Assembly (NCBI GenBank): GCA_963850765.1
Contig: CAWKMN010000006.1
Coordinates: forward strand, 632,164 to 696,163
Direction: 5' to 3'
DNA: 64,000 nucleotides
From: CAWKMN01 sp963850765
GTDB lineage: Bacteria; Chloroflexota; Anaerolineae; Aggregatilineales; Aggregatilineaceae
Of this stretch, positions 1-9,511 are shown one piece after another (position 1 is the stretch's first letter; every line of letters starts with the position of its first letter). The position numbers and the translations under genes were made by a program. The notes beneath the pieces are model-generated. The model did not search any database and had not been told where the DNA came from. It saw only the letters and a program-made list of their open reading frames with translations.

Positions 1-2
1 CC

Positions 3-173
3 TATCTGTTCCCACCTAACGCGGCTGACGTGATCGCGCTGGCGCACGAGGCCGGCCAGGCCCGCGTGTGGGGAGGCATCCATTTTCGTAGTGATATTGT
101 GGCCGGTGAGGCGCTCGGTAAGTCGGTCGCCGATGCTGTGATCGCACGCGCCATGATGGATGATATCCAGTGA
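3..173 (+). CDS. C-terminal end of a vanadium haloperoxidase / PAP2-type phosphatase (partial)
   Basis: The gene enters from the left edge; only the last 56 codons are present, read in frame from base 3 to the TGA at 171-173. The segment GGIHFRSDIVAGEALGKSVA matches the last conserved block of the vanadium-dependent haloperoxidase/PAP2 fold, where the histidine in GIHFRSD is a vanadate/phosphate-site residue and is followed by D-x-x-AG-x-x-LG. Family members are usually secreted haloperoxidases or acid phosphatases. Substrate cannot be judged from this fragment. The missing N-terminus would show whether an export signal is present. Confidence 0.75.
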   Translation, partial: YLFPPNAADVIALAHEAGQARVWGGIHFRSDIVAGEALGKSVADAVIARAMMDDIQ

Positions 174-317
174 TTTTTTAGTCGTCCTGCGAAGCATGCA
201 GCCCCCCAAACGAGGGCTGCATGTCGCACACTACCTTGAGATACTGACCCGGTTTGGGAGAGCAGAAACATTCGTCCGTTATCTATCCTAAAGGCTCAGT
301 CCAGTGTGGAGGGAAGC

Positions 318-458
318 ATGAATAATCAACCGGAGAAACGTGAAAAACAGGTAATGAAACTAAATCTCCATGAACTGCGACAGGCCGCCGCCGAGTTCCC
401 GACTTTGCTGCCGACCGCCATACCTGCCGGTGAGAGAGTCATAAGGATGGGGTGGTAG
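318..458 (+). CDS. possible 46-residue leader ORF overlapping the DUF3237 start
   Basis: An ATG at 318 follows a good ribosome-binding site (GGAGGGAAGC) and opens a 46-codon frame that ends at TAG 456-458. The GTG start of the next gene lies at 452, so stop and start overlap, as in translational coupling. The peptide is basic at its N-terminus and resembles nothing I know. It could be a leader peptide. It could also be the true N-terminus of the next gene separated from it by an indel, since such indels are common in this window. Confidence 0.3.
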   Translation: MNNQPEKREKQVMKLNLHELRQAAAEFPTLLPTAIPAGERVIRMGW

Positions 459-940
459 CCCGGTCGAAAGCCCAGGAAACGCCGCTGAATTGCCAGTTTG
501 TGTTTCAAATGACGGTTATTCTGAAGCCGCCTCTGGTCCTCGAAAATACACCGCGTGGGACGCGCCAGATCCTCGCCGCGACAGGTGGGCGGCTCGTCGG
601 GCCAGCCATAGCGGGAGAACTGCTGCCCGGCACAACCGACTGGCCGTGCATGCGCGTGGACGGGGTGGCGGAGTTGGATGCCCGGGTCACCGTTCGCCTC
701 GATGATGAACATCTGCTGTACATTGCGTATCCCGGCTACTTCATTGCATCGCCGGAAGTCCGGGACCGCCTGCTTGCCGGTGAATCGATCGAGCCCTCTC
801 ACTACTATTTTCGGGTTACACCGCGCTTTGAGACAGGTTCGGAACAGTACAGTTGGCTCAACCGGACTATTGCCGTTGGGGTTGGGGAAGTAGGCCCCAG
901 TTTCAAGTGGGTATCGTATCGAGTGTACCAGGTGCTCTAG
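452..940 (+). CDS. DUF3237 family protein
   Basis: The 162-residue product matches the DUF3237 (UPF0311) family along its length: an N-terminal strand with PPLVLENTPRGTR, then GGRLVGPAIAGELLPGTTDW, the block DGVAELDARVTVR, and the C-terminal FRVTPRFETG...YSWLNRTIAVGVG. Family members are small single-domain beta-rich cytoplasmic proteins often next to oxidoreductases; no enzymatic role is established. I chose the GTG at 452 because homology begins near residue 12, before the internal methionine at 509. The family assignment is confident; function is unknown. Confidence 0.85.
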   Translation: MVARSKAQETPLNCQFVFQMTVILKPPLVLENTPRGTRQILAATGGRLVGPAIAGELLPGTTDWPCMRVDGVAELDARVTVRLDDEHLLYIAYPGYFIASPEVRDRLLAGESIEPSHYYFRVTPRFETGSEQYSWLNRTIAVGVGEVGPSFKWVSYRVYQVL

Positions 941-1079
941 TGATTTTCGTGGAGGAGGCTTCCCGTTTTATATCCAAGGAAATGTCATGAATAACTGAGA
1001 GAGCAATCGGATCACCTCACTCAGCCACCACATTCTATCAGGCCGAAGAAAAACAAAACAGACAAAACCAGGTGAGACA

Positions 1080-1778
1080 ATGTCGCTTACTCGGAAAGCA
1101 TCACATGGTCTGCAATTAAAGGCAGCAGCGGAGCGCAACTCTTGCCACCCTAACGGCAGTTCACGCCCATCCCTTTTCGTGAGGGAAGAGTCAGGGAATG
1201 GGCGGGCGGTACGCCGTCTCTTGTGGTTCGTCTTGATGATGGTGCTGGGCGTGGTCGGATGTACGTTGTCCATGAGTGGCGTACTGTTGACTGTCCGTCA
1301 GGAAACCTCGCCGCTACGGCAAGTGGCACTGGCTGAGTGGGAGCAGGCGTGCTTACTCGGGTTAGAGCCTGAGACGCACGCGCAGACGATTGCTGAAGGC
1401 AAAATGTCGTACCAGGGATCGGTGCCAGGTCCCAGCAAGTTCCAGGCAGATTACGAAATCTATAGCGCCGGGGCAGTCACCCTGGCTGACCTGCTGCTGA
1501 CCGCAGGTCGCCCTCAGGCCGGATGTCTGGACTATGGCAGACTGCATGGAGAACCCGTGATCTGGGTGCGACTGATACTTGGCGATGGGCGCATTGAAGC
1601 CTATTCTGCGGTCCCCAGTATCACCAAGCGTCTCATGCCTGATGCGCCAGTATACGTACTTTACTGCTACGAGTTGGAAACAAACAATCTGCAAGATCAA
1701 CCAGGGAACTGGCGAGGGCTTGTGTCCCTGGACAGCTACGAGAGCTGCAGGCACAGTGGGACTGCAACCCCACCCTAG
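1080..1778 (+). CDS. uncharacterised single-pass membrane protein
   Basis: The 232-residue product starts at an ATG preceded by AGGTGAG. After a basic, low-complexity N-terminus of about 44 residues there is one hydrophobic segment at roughly residues 46-70 (LLWFVLMMVLGVVGCTLSMS), followed by an extracytoplasmic-looking domain of about 160 residues with several cysteines. The VVGC in the membrane segment resembles a lipobox, but the long preceding tail makes lipidation doubtful. I do not recognise the family. It lies upstream of another membrane protein on the same strand, separated from it by a hairpin repeat. Confidence 0.6.
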   Translation: MSLTRKASHGLQLKAAAERNSCHPNGSSRPSLFVREESGNGRAVRRLLWFVLMMVLGVVGCTLSMSGVLLTVRQETSPLRQVALAEWEQACLLGLEPETHAQTIAEGKMSYQGSVPGPSKFQADYEIYSAGAVTLADLLLTAGRPQAGCLDYGRLHGEPVIWVRLILGDGRIEAYSAVPSITKRLMPDAPVYVLYCYELETNNLQDQPGNWRGLVSLDSYESCRHSGTATPP

Positions 1779-1805
1779 TACACGTCGGCTGAAATTCGCC
1801 TCTGG

Positions 1806-1841
1806 TTTCGTAGGGGTAGGGCAAGCCTCGCCCCTGCGAAA
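1806..1841. repeat. REP-like hairpin of the GGGGCGAGG type
   Basis: TTTCGTAGGGG and CCCCTGCGAAA form an 11-base stem with a single G-U pair around a loop that itself contains AGG/CCT. Elements of the form GTAGGGGCGAGGC...GCCTCGCCCCTAC are, from memory, common dispersed palindromes in Chloroflexota genomes. It sits between two co-oriented genes and could also act as a terminator, but no U-run follows. Confidence 0.55.
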
Positions 1842-1955
1842 AACCCTGGATCAACTTCCGTCAGGCTGCACTAGTGGCCCATCACCCACCTCAAGCTAAG
1901 CCTGCTGCTGGCTGGCTTAACCTTCGAGAATGGGGCGTTATTCAAGGGGGAATTC

Positions 1956-2927
1956 GTGACGTCACTACGACAAGCAATAAATACACACCTGCCTGAATGG
2001 ACCAGACCCAGTCACGCCGTACTGCGTTACATGCTGCAGCGGAAGACAAAACAATGGGGGTGGCAGTTCATCGGACGGTCAGGCGGGCTCGTGTTCGCTG
2101 CGGGTTTACTCGCGATCAGCTGGGCTGCCCATGCCGCGCATATGCCGCTGGTCGTCAACAACTCCACTGGCTCGCCACTCGTGTCCGTGCTCTATTTCCC
2201 GCTGCTCATCCTGCAGTTAGTGGCGTTGATGATAACTCTGCTGTGGGTTTCAGACCTGGAGACAGTAGTGCGAGAGACCAGTTCCTGGGAGATGATCCGG
2301 GCTACCAGTCATGGTGTTCATCTCGTCTGCTTCACCCGTTGGGTGGCAATATTTTACCAGATGCGGCACTGGCTGTTGCTGCTCCTAGGACCACGCATCC
2401 TCTTCGCTGGATTTATGTGGCTGCAGCTAGGAGATTACCAGGGACACCACCTGGACCTTTACGCCACCGAAATCACACCGCAAGTCCCTTCTGGTGTGGC
2501 TGTAATGATGCTTGCCGCTCTGGTCATAACCCAACTTATTCAGATCCCTGTGCTGCTCGGGCTAAATGCGGCGATTGGCATGTTGATTTCAGCCGCCTTT
2601 CGGAAATCAGCGTTGGCGGGGCTGGTGCGGACCGGCACGTTCGCTGCTGAGTTAGGCTTGTTTGGGCTGGTGTTTCCCGCCCTGCTGGAGCTGTTGAATG
2701 CCGACCTCGGTTCACATGCATCGCTTCGATTAGTTGACCTGGTGCTGATCGGGATTGTGGGTGATCAGGGCCTGGGTTTCACCAACCTGCCAGCACTCTT
2801 GCAGCTGTGGACCGATGTAGAATATAGCGTTCTGCTAGGTGGAGTGTTGATTATGCTGGTGGCAATCCAGGTTGTGTTGACTCATGGAGTGCTGACAGTA
2901 ACGGCACGGTTCGTAGCATCCAGCTGA
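1956..2927 (+). CDS. uncharacterised multi-pass membrane protein
   Basis: The 323-residue product begins at GTG 1956 behind a CAAGGGGG Shine-Dalgarno. After about 40 soluble residues there are roughly six hydrophobic segments, for example residues 45-62, 75-98, 135-155, 180-205, 225-245 and 295-318. Overall shape resembles ABC-2-like permease subunits, but no ATPase gene is nearby and there is no motif that proves it. I do not recognise the family. It may be co-transcribed with the membrane protein upstream. Confidence 0.6.
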   Translation: MTSLRQAINTHLPEWTRPSHAVLRYMLQRKTKQWGWQFIGRSGGLVFAAGLLAISWAAHAAHMPLVVNNSTGSPLVSVLYFPLLILQLVALMITLLWVSDLETVVRETSSWEMIRATSHGVHLVCFTRWVAIFYQMRHWLLLLLGPRILFAGFMWLQLGDYQGHHLDLYATEITPQVPSGVAVMMLAALVITQLIQIPVLLGLNAAIGMLISAAFRKSALAGLVRTGTFAAELGLFGLVFPALLELLNADLGSHASLRLVDLVLIGIVGDQGLGFTNLPALLQLWTDVEYSVLLGGVLIMLVAIQVVLTHGVLTVTARFVASS

Positions 2928-3191
2928 TAACTACGATGCGGACGGGTAGGCCAGCCCACTCCGGGTACCCATGAATTGAGCAACACTCGTCTCTGATTTT
3001 GGGGGTCTTCACCACGACTACCGACGGATCGTATAACCGAGAAGACGGCCTCGGATAGCTCTATTGACCCCCACAGCCAGATCGGGAACGTGCCTGGACA
3101 GGTGATAACCCAACACATACCCGGATGTGATCACGTCACCGGCTTGAGTTGGGATATTGAGTGAGTGGTGCGCCATTGGGATCCACGCTAC
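2928..3191. other. intergenic region between convergent genes
   Basis: The membrane-protein gene on the plus strand and the polyol operon on the minus strand converge here. I see only weak dyads and no convincing terminator, RNA or coding frame. Confidence 0.5.
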
Positions 3192-4000
3192 TCACCAGGT
3201 ACAATAACCGCCATCAATGATCAGATCGTGCCCCGTCATGAAATCGGAGACTTCTGCAGCCAGATACACCACAGCGCCTTGCAGATCGGTAACTTCCGCA
3301 GTTTTGCCCAGGGGGGTACGGGACATCCATAGGGGCATCATCTCCATGCCGATCGGAGTTGCTACCAGATCGTCCAGCAGTTTCGTGCGTGTATACCCCG
3401 GACTGATACTGTTTACGCGAATGCCTTTGGGTGCCCATTCCGCAGCGAGGGACCGCGTCATATGCACGACGCCAGCCTTCGTGGTATTGTAGACGACCTG
3501 TTTCTGGGGTGTGTTCACAATGGAACCGGAAATGGATGCTGTATTGATGATCTTACCATATCCCGCTGGCAGCATAACGCGGCCCTCGGCTTGAGCGCAG
3601 AAAAACAGGCCACGCAGGTTCAGGTTGGATATGCGGTCCCAATTCTCTTCGTCAACGTCTTCGGCTGCCAGTCCAATCTCCCATGCCAGCATTGTTCACA
3701 GCAATCGTCAGCTTGCCCCATTTGTTGACTACTGCGGCGACCATTTTTTGAATTTGCGCGTTCTGAGTGACATCCGCCGTAACAGCGATCGCGTCAATCC
3801 CTTTTGCCGCAAGCTCGCCCGCCACCGCCTCAGCCAGATCAGCTTTAATGTCCACCACAGCTACGGCAGCGCCGGCCTCGCCCAGCGCATGGGCGAACGC
3901 GCGGCCAATGCCTCTGCCCCGCGCCCGTGACCAGCGCCACACGACCCGCTAATGTGAAGCGTTCAAGGATCGGCTTTGATGACAAAACAACGTCTGTCAT
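3192..4000 (-). CDS. short-chain dehydrogenase/reductase, last gene of the polyol operon (two frameshifts)
   Basis: Read across three frames this is a complete classical SDR of about 268 residues. It starts at the ATG ending at 4000 (MTDVVLSSKPILERF), has the glycine-rich cofactor loop (TGAGxGIGRAF), NNAG, an active-site YNTTK (Tyr-x3-Lys) and the typical ending MTGHDLIIDGGY. A one-base excess near 3922 breaks the glycine loop and another near 3680 breaks the frame after NNAGMGDW. It is the last gene behind three zinc dehydrogenases and a sugar ABC transporter. The probable role is oxidation of a polyol or keto-sugar in the cytoplasm; actinobacterial D-threitol dehydrogenases are also SDRs, but substrate is inferred only. 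Confidence 0.75.
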
Positions 4001-4040
4001 GGTATTTTCTCCTGCTCAGAAAAATACTTGTGTTCAATAA

Positions 4041-5056
4041 TCAAGACATTATTTGGTATTGAACTTTCATGCGTTTTGGATCAGATTGCGCCAGTTCAAG
4101 CCCTTTGGCAAACTCCTCAAGGGGCAGCCGGTGAGAAATCAGCGGCTCCACTTTGACCACGCCGCTCTCGATCATGGCGATACTTGCCTGAAACGTCCGG
4201 TTGACGGCGAAACTGCCGACGATGGTCAGGTCTTTGCGGAAGACTTCATAGGGCATAAATGAAATCCGCGTATCGCGCGGTGTGACGCCGAATACCCAGA
4301 GCGTTCCTCGCGGGCGCAGGTAGTCAAAAGCGGCTTCAAGCACATGAGGTATGCCGGTTGCATCCACCACCATATTGAAACCATCGGGTTCAATAGTTTT
4401 CAATCGCTTCGCCTGTTTTTCATCCGCCAACACCGTTTCAGTCGCGCCCAGTTCGGCCACCAGCGCCAGCCGATAAGGGACGGTATCCGAAACCACCAGC
4501 TTTCGAAGCGCCGCTGTAGCGGATCGCCTGGGCCAACAGGCAGCCCATTGGCCCTGCACCCAAGATCAGCACACTCGCGCCCGGCGGAATACGCACGCGC
4601 TCCAGCCCCCAGGCCACACAGGCCAATGGTTCGACCATGGCCGCCGCCGCAAACGACATATTGCCGATGGGCAAACACGTTGCCCTCCGGAACCACGACA
4701 TATTCGGCAAACGCGCCATCACGAGTGACCCCGACTGCGGCCAGATTATGGCACTGGTTGGGTTCGTTGCGCTGACACGCGGGGCAACGGTTGCAGGGGA
4801 TATTCGGATCCGCCGTAACCCGGTCACCCACCTTGTAGCGGGTAACGCGATCGCCAACACCAGCCACCACACCGCTGAACTCATGTCCAGGGATCAGCGG
4901 ATATTGGGCCTCGTATTCACCCTTAAAAATATGAATGTCTGTACCGCAAATACCAGCCGCATGAACCTGAATGAGTACATCGTCCGACCCTATTTGGGGG
5001 ATTTCCGCACTTGTGAATTCAGCCTGTCCTGGCGCTTCGATTTTCCCGGCTCTCAT
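4041..5056 (-). CDS. zinc-dependent medium-chain alcohol/polyol dehydrogenase (two frameshifts)
   Basis: A full-length medium-chain dehydrogenase of about 338 residues. Catalytic-zinc ligands are visible in GICGTDIH and PGHEFSG, the structural-zinc cysteines in NIPCNRCPACQRNEPNQC, and the Rossmann loop in LILGAGPMGCL. The frame shifts near 4667, after GNVF, and near 4507, where an extra A in an AAA run separates RYSGAS from KLVVSD. The family includes threonine, sorbitol and arabitol dehydrogenases. Position in the operon points to a sugar alcohol. Of the three zinc dehydrogenases here, only this one keeps all four structural-zinc cysteines. Confidence 0.8.
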
Positions 5057-5080
5057 AGTTTATCTCGCCTTATCATTCAG

Positions 5081-6179
5081 TTATGGTTTGAGAATGACCT
5101 TGATAGACTGCTCACCGGAGGCCACCAGATCAATCGCCTTGCTGGAAATCGGACAGCGGCAGTTCGTGGGTGATGATCTGATCCAGAGGCAGTTGTTTTT
5201 TCGCGATCATATCGATTGCCACCGGGTAGGTATACGGGCTGAGGCTCGATCCGTGGATATTCAACTCTTTGTGATCCCCGATAATCGACCAGTCTATCGT
5301 AGCCGGTTCGCCCATCACGCTGAACTCAACGAACGTGCCGCCCTTGCACAGCATGTCCAATCCCTGCTGTACCGCTGCCGGATGTCCCGTCGCCTCGATA
5401 TAGACATCACAACCATAACCGTCTGTCAAGCTTGAGATTTCGGCTATAACATCTCTTTTCTGGGATTCATAACGAGATCAGCCCCGCACGCTTTGGCGAC
5501 CCCCAGACGCTTATCATTCACATCAAGCGCGATCAGCAAGCGCGGATTCTTAAGGCGAGCGGCCGCCACCATGCCTAACCCCAACGGCCCAGCACCCGGC
5601 AATCACTACGACGTGATCGAAATCAATTTCCCCTCGTTGTACCGCGTGTATCGAACAAGCCAGCGGTTCAATAAAAGCGGCATGGGTGGCGGGAATTGAC
5701 GCGGGCACCTTGTAGTTGAGAGCGCCGCGCGGAAATTTCATGTATTCCGCCATGGCACCAAAGGTTTTCTGACGAAAACCATACACATTATGCTCTGAAC
5801 ACAGCCAGTACTGCCCCCGTGCCGCATAACGATCGGTCCAGGTTGGAACGATCTGCTCTGATACTGCCAGATCACCCAGCGCCAGCCCATACTTTTCGCC
5901 AGCACCCTTACCCAGCGCGACGACTTCCCCACGAACTCATGACCGGGGATCACCGGCGGCTGGCAGTATCCTTCAGCTCCCCCGTTCCCCCAGAACGCGT
6001 CCGCGCCCTGATAGCATTTCAAATCACTGGCGCAGATACCCACAGCATGTACACGAATCACAACTTCTTCCGGGCCCGGCTCCGGGACTTTCCATTCCTG
6101 CAACCGGTAATCTCCCGGGCCATAAGCAAACAACCGCAAGCATGGTTTGGGGCAGTGGTTCTTTTGCCTCGTAGTTCAT
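5081..6179 (-). CDS. erythritol/L-threitol dehydrogenase-like zinc dehydrogenase (five frameshifts)
   Basis: Reassembled across frames, the product runs from MNYEAKEPLPQTML (ATG ending at 6179) to SIKVILKP with TAA at 5081-5083, about 365 residues. It carries ICASDLKCY, the block PVIPGHEFVG, YGFRQKTFGAMAEYM, AFIEPLACSIHAVQRG and TDGYGCDVYIEATGH. These match, as I remember them, mycobacterial erythritol/L-threitol dehydrogenase. Frame breaks lie near 6120, 5931 (GGGG where GGGGG restores the frame), 5597, 5457 and 5135. The structural-zinc cysteine cluster is absent: the segment reads VPTWTDRYAARGQYWLC, keeping only the last cysteine. It starts 12 bases after the preceding dehydrogenase gene and probably makes erythrulose from C4 polyols. 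Confidence 0.75.
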
Positions 6180-6191
6180 GGTTATTTGGCC

Positions 6192-7229
6192 TTATTGTGG
6201 CAATTCGATCTGAACCTTGACCGAAGTTGGCGGCATGTGAGCTGCGAACTCAAAAGCCTCGATACTCGTCGGAAAAATCGTACTTGTCTGTGATCAGCGG
6301 TTTGACATCGAGCCGCCCGCCTCCCATCAGCGACAGTGCTTTGGGATAGACGTGCGCGTAACGGAAGATGTGTTCTACGCGGGCCTCCTTGATCTGCGCG
6401 GCAACCACATCATAGGCGATCGGATTGCCGGGCATACCGATATAAACCACACAACCGCCGGGAGCCAGAATGTCGAAGACACTCGCGGCGGCCTTCTCGT
6501 TGCCGCTGGCTTCAAAAACGATGTCGGCTCCCCAGCCCTGGGTCATTTCGTTTACGACATCGGTCAGGCTGTCTTGGCTGACGTTGACGGGCGTAACCGG
6601 CCCCAGGGTCGCTGCCAGATCGAGCTTGGGTTGAACCACATCGGTAACAATGACCTGACCACAGCCCCCGGCCAGGGCCGCCAGAATGGTAACCATGCCA
6701 ATCGTGCCAGCGCCCATCACCACGGCGACATCGCCCGGCTTGATCTGCGCTTTGGTGGCGGAATGCATACCGATCGCCAGCGGTTCAACCAACGCCCCCT
6801 CGGCAAAACTGACATTATCCGGGAGCTTGAATGTAAAGGCGGCAGGGTGCACCACTTCGGGACGCAGCACGCCATGAATCGGCGGGGTGGCCCAGAAGCG
6901 CACGGCTGGGTCCAGGTTGTATTTTCCCAACCGGGTGGCCTTGCTGTTGGGATCGGGGATGCCCGGTTCCATGCACACGCGGTCGCCGACTTTCAGATTC
7001 TTGACCTGATCGCCGATCTCGATGATGGTGCCCGAAGCCTCGTGCCCTAATACCATCGGCTCTTTGACGACAAAGGGGCCAATGCGCCCTGTTTCGTAAT
7101 AATGGACATCGCTGCCACAAATCCCGACCGTGTGGAGCTTGATGCGAACATCATGCGGGCCCAGTACTTCTTGAATATCAATATCACGCAGATTAAGCTT
7201 CTTGGTCTTTTCCAGAACAAGGCTTCCAT
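6192..7229 (-). CDS. xylitol dehydrogenase-like NAD(P)-dependent dehydrogenase (two frameshifts)
   Basis: The corrected product begins MEALVLEKTKKLNLRDI at the ATG ending at 7229 and ends PPTSVKVQIELPQ at TAA 6192-6194, about 346 residues. Catalytic-zinc ligands appear in VGICGSDVHYYETG and MVLGHEASG, and the Rossmann loop in VMGAGTIGMV. The region normally holding structural-zinc cysteines reads EPGIPDPNSKATRLGKYNLD and then PAVRFWATPPIHG, the signature of bacterial xylitol dehydrogenases. One missing base near 7217 and one extra near 6268 break the frame. It would oxidise xylitol, or a similar polyol, to the ketose. Confidence 0.8.
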
Positions 7230-7261
7230 ATTGTGCTCCTGTTCAACCTGTATTTTCTCGT

Positions 7262-7544
7262 TTATCCTCGCGTAAAAATGAGGGCAGAAAGGATCAACGT
7301 CAGAATGGTGGCTAACGTGAGCGTGATATATTCCTCCAGGAAACGCATCCATAACAGGTGGATGGCGACCATGAGAATGATGCTGACAAATACCCGATCG
7401 AACGGGTTGGTGTCGAAGGGGAGAAATCCCCGCCGTTTGCCCTTGATCGGGACCGGACTTCTTCCGATGCACAATCTCGAGAAACCTGGGCATATTCCTG
7501 GCTGCAGGCCGTTCGCTCTGTACATCCAGTTTTCCTTTGGGCAC
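7262..7544 (-). CDS. small two-helix membrane protein of the sugar ABC operon (one frameshift)
   Basis: A GTG start at 7544 lies five bases after the permease stop and overlaps an AAGGAG site. The product, about 93 residues, has a basic N-terminal half (MPKGKLDVQSERPAARN), a frame break near 7452 and then two hydrophobic segments (VFVSIILMVAIHLLWMRFLE and ITLTLATILTLILSALIF). Small membrane proteins occur next to permeases in some CUT1 operons, such as glycerol transporters. It may stabilise the permease complex. No known family could be assigned. Confidence 0.6.
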
Positions 7545-7548
7545 GACC

Positions 7549-8407
7549 CTACTCCTTTACCGCGCCAAACGTCAGCCCCATGACAATGTAGCGTTGGACA
7601 AACGAGATGAAGATCAGCGAAGGGATCAAAGTGAGGGTGGCGACCGCCGCCATCTCGCCCCAATTGGTGCCCGTTACGGTCACGAATTCCGCCAGGCCGG
7701 TGGTGATGGTACGCGCTTTGACACTGGTTAGCGTGGCGGCATACAGGTACTCATTCCAGGCAAAGATCCAACTCAAGATGGCCGTGATAGCCAGGCCCGG
7801 TGCGGCCAGCGGAATGATGATGCGCCGCAAGATGGTCCCCGTGCCAGCGCCATCGACCATGGCCGCTTCATCCAGTTCTATTGGGATGCCGTCGATCATG
7901 CCTTGCAGCACCCATATTGCGAATGGCAAGTTAAAGACGCAGTACAACAGGATCAGCCCGATGCGCGTATCATACGAGCATCCAATCGCCATACTTAAAG
8001 GTCTTGGTGAAAAGCAGAAACAAGGGCAGCAGGAACACGGCAGGGGGAGCCATCCGGTTGGTGATCGTCCAGAAGAAGATGTTGTCGGACCCGGGCAGAC
8101 GCCAGCGCGAGAGCGCATAGGTCGCCAGCAGCGCCAGGATCGTCACCAGAAGGGCATTGGAGGTCGCAATGACGATCGAATTGACCATGTACTTCCGGAG
8201 AACAGGATCGTTGATCGTATTGGTGTAATTCTGCTCAAAGAAGGAATTGATGATGAAGTTGGGCCGGTCAAATAGCTCTCTGCGGCTGCGCGCTGAAATG
8301 ACCACCATCCAGTAGATCGGGATCAGGGTGATGAACGAAGCCAGCACCCAGACGCTGTAAGCGGTGGCGTATCTCGATATTTTGCGTGCGATCTTTGAGT
8401 TAAGCAC
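7549..8407 (-). CDS. carbohydrate ABC transporter permease, MalG type (one frameshift)
   Basis: An inner-membrane permease of about 285 residues with six predicted helices. It begins at GTG 8407, overlapping the end of the preceding permease region. The conserved EAA loop that docks the ATPase is visible (ELDEAAMVDGAGTGTILRRI), and the C-terminus RYIVMGLTFGAVKE is typical of CUT1 MalG-type subunits. The frame breaks near 7975 between FKYGDWML and YDTRIGLILL. It pairs with the permease upstream. No ATPase gene lies in this operon, so a shared MsmK/UgpC-like ATPase is likely. Confidence 0.9.
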
Positions 8408-8409
8408 AA

Positions 8410-9286
8410 TTAGCGTTCTCCTCTCCTTTGCGCCCCGATGCTGGTGTACAGCAGCCATGAGATCACTATGGTGAAGTACAGCGTCAGCAAGGACATGGCC
8501 GAGCCGTAACCGTAATCGGTCTTGGGAAACACGATGCGCCAGATGTGAAGCCCGGTATACCGGGTGGCCGCCGCCGGGCCGCCGCCGGTCAGCATCCAGA
8601 CCTCATCCACCGTGCGCAGCGCGTCCATGAGCCGGATGAACACCGTGCTCAAGATAATCGGGCGCAGGAGTGGTACTTTGATATACCAGAACACCTGCAG
8701 TCGGTTGGCTCCATCGACCAGCGCCTGTTCCAGAGGCTCTTTAGGGAGGGAGACCAACCCGGCGAGCATGGTCAGCGTGACAAACGGGGTCCAGTGCCAT
8801 ACATCCATCACCACCGTCGTCCAAAACGCCTGAGTCGCATTCGCCGAGATGCTGTAGTTGAAGTCGAACCAGCGGTCCAGATAATAGGGGACCGGGCCAA
8901 ACCCAGGGATGGTGAGCAGCCGCCAGGTGGCGCCGACCGCCAGCGGCGCGACCATCAGGGGAATGGTGTGAATAATGCGAAAGATCGACTTGCCTGGAAA
9001 GTCGATGGCCAACAGGTTGGCGAGCAAATAACCGATCACGAGCTGGACCAGAATCGCATAGGTGGCAAACTTGAAGGTCAGGAGAAGCGACTTCAGAAAG
9101 GGGTCGTCAAACACCAGGCGGCGATAATTGTTAAGCCCTGCGTAGTGCATGCCTTTTTCGGCTGAGAAGGCATTCCAATCGAAGAATCCCACATACAAGA
9201 TGTAGAAGAACGGAAGGAGACCAACAATGAACAAAATGATCAGCGTTGGTGATATAGAAGGACCATGCTGTCCGATTCCTGCGCAT
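8410..9286 (-). CDS. carbohydrate ABC transporter permease, MalF type (one frameshift)
   Basis: About 292 residues with six transmembrane segments. The N-terminus MRRNRTAWSFYI (ATG ending at 9286) is joined to SPTLIILFIVGLLPFF by a one-base shift near 9252. The EAA loop reads EPLEQALVDGANRLQVFWYI, and GGGPAAATRYTGLHIWRIVF is the late periplasmic-loop block of MalF-type permeases. It forms the heteromeric channel with the MalG-type partner downstream. Confidence 0.9.
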
Positions 9287-9374
9287 ACCATTTTCCCCAG
9301 TGCCGGAAATCGGCGTGCGAGCAGAGTACAGGCCGCAAAACCCATTCCGTGCTCGAACGGGACATACAGATTGT

Positions 9375-9451
9375 CAGGGGTAGGTTATCGATGCATCCGG
9401 GCGAAAAGGGGTTTGCTCATTCTCGCTCAGATCGTCATTAACCTACCCCTG
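9375..9451 (-). promoter_or_regulatory. 13-base inverted repeat between binding-protein and permease genes
   Basis: CAGGGGTAGGTTA (9375-9387) and TAACCTACCCCTG (9439-9451) are exact reverse complements separated by 51 bases. They lie in the 225-base gap after the binding-protein stop. A transcript stem-loop here could protect the upstream mRNA or reduce read-through into the permeases. Confidence 0.6.
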
Positions 9452-9511
9452 TGAGGGTATGAGGCCCCAGGACAAGGGCACGTCATACCCCCAAAGGCTT
9501 AGCATGGTCTA

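Noticed and set aside
318..458. Strong Shine-Dalgarno before a 46-codon frame as a new small protein family
   Set aside because: It may equally be the true N-terminus of the DUF3237 gene after an indel; reported only with low confidence.
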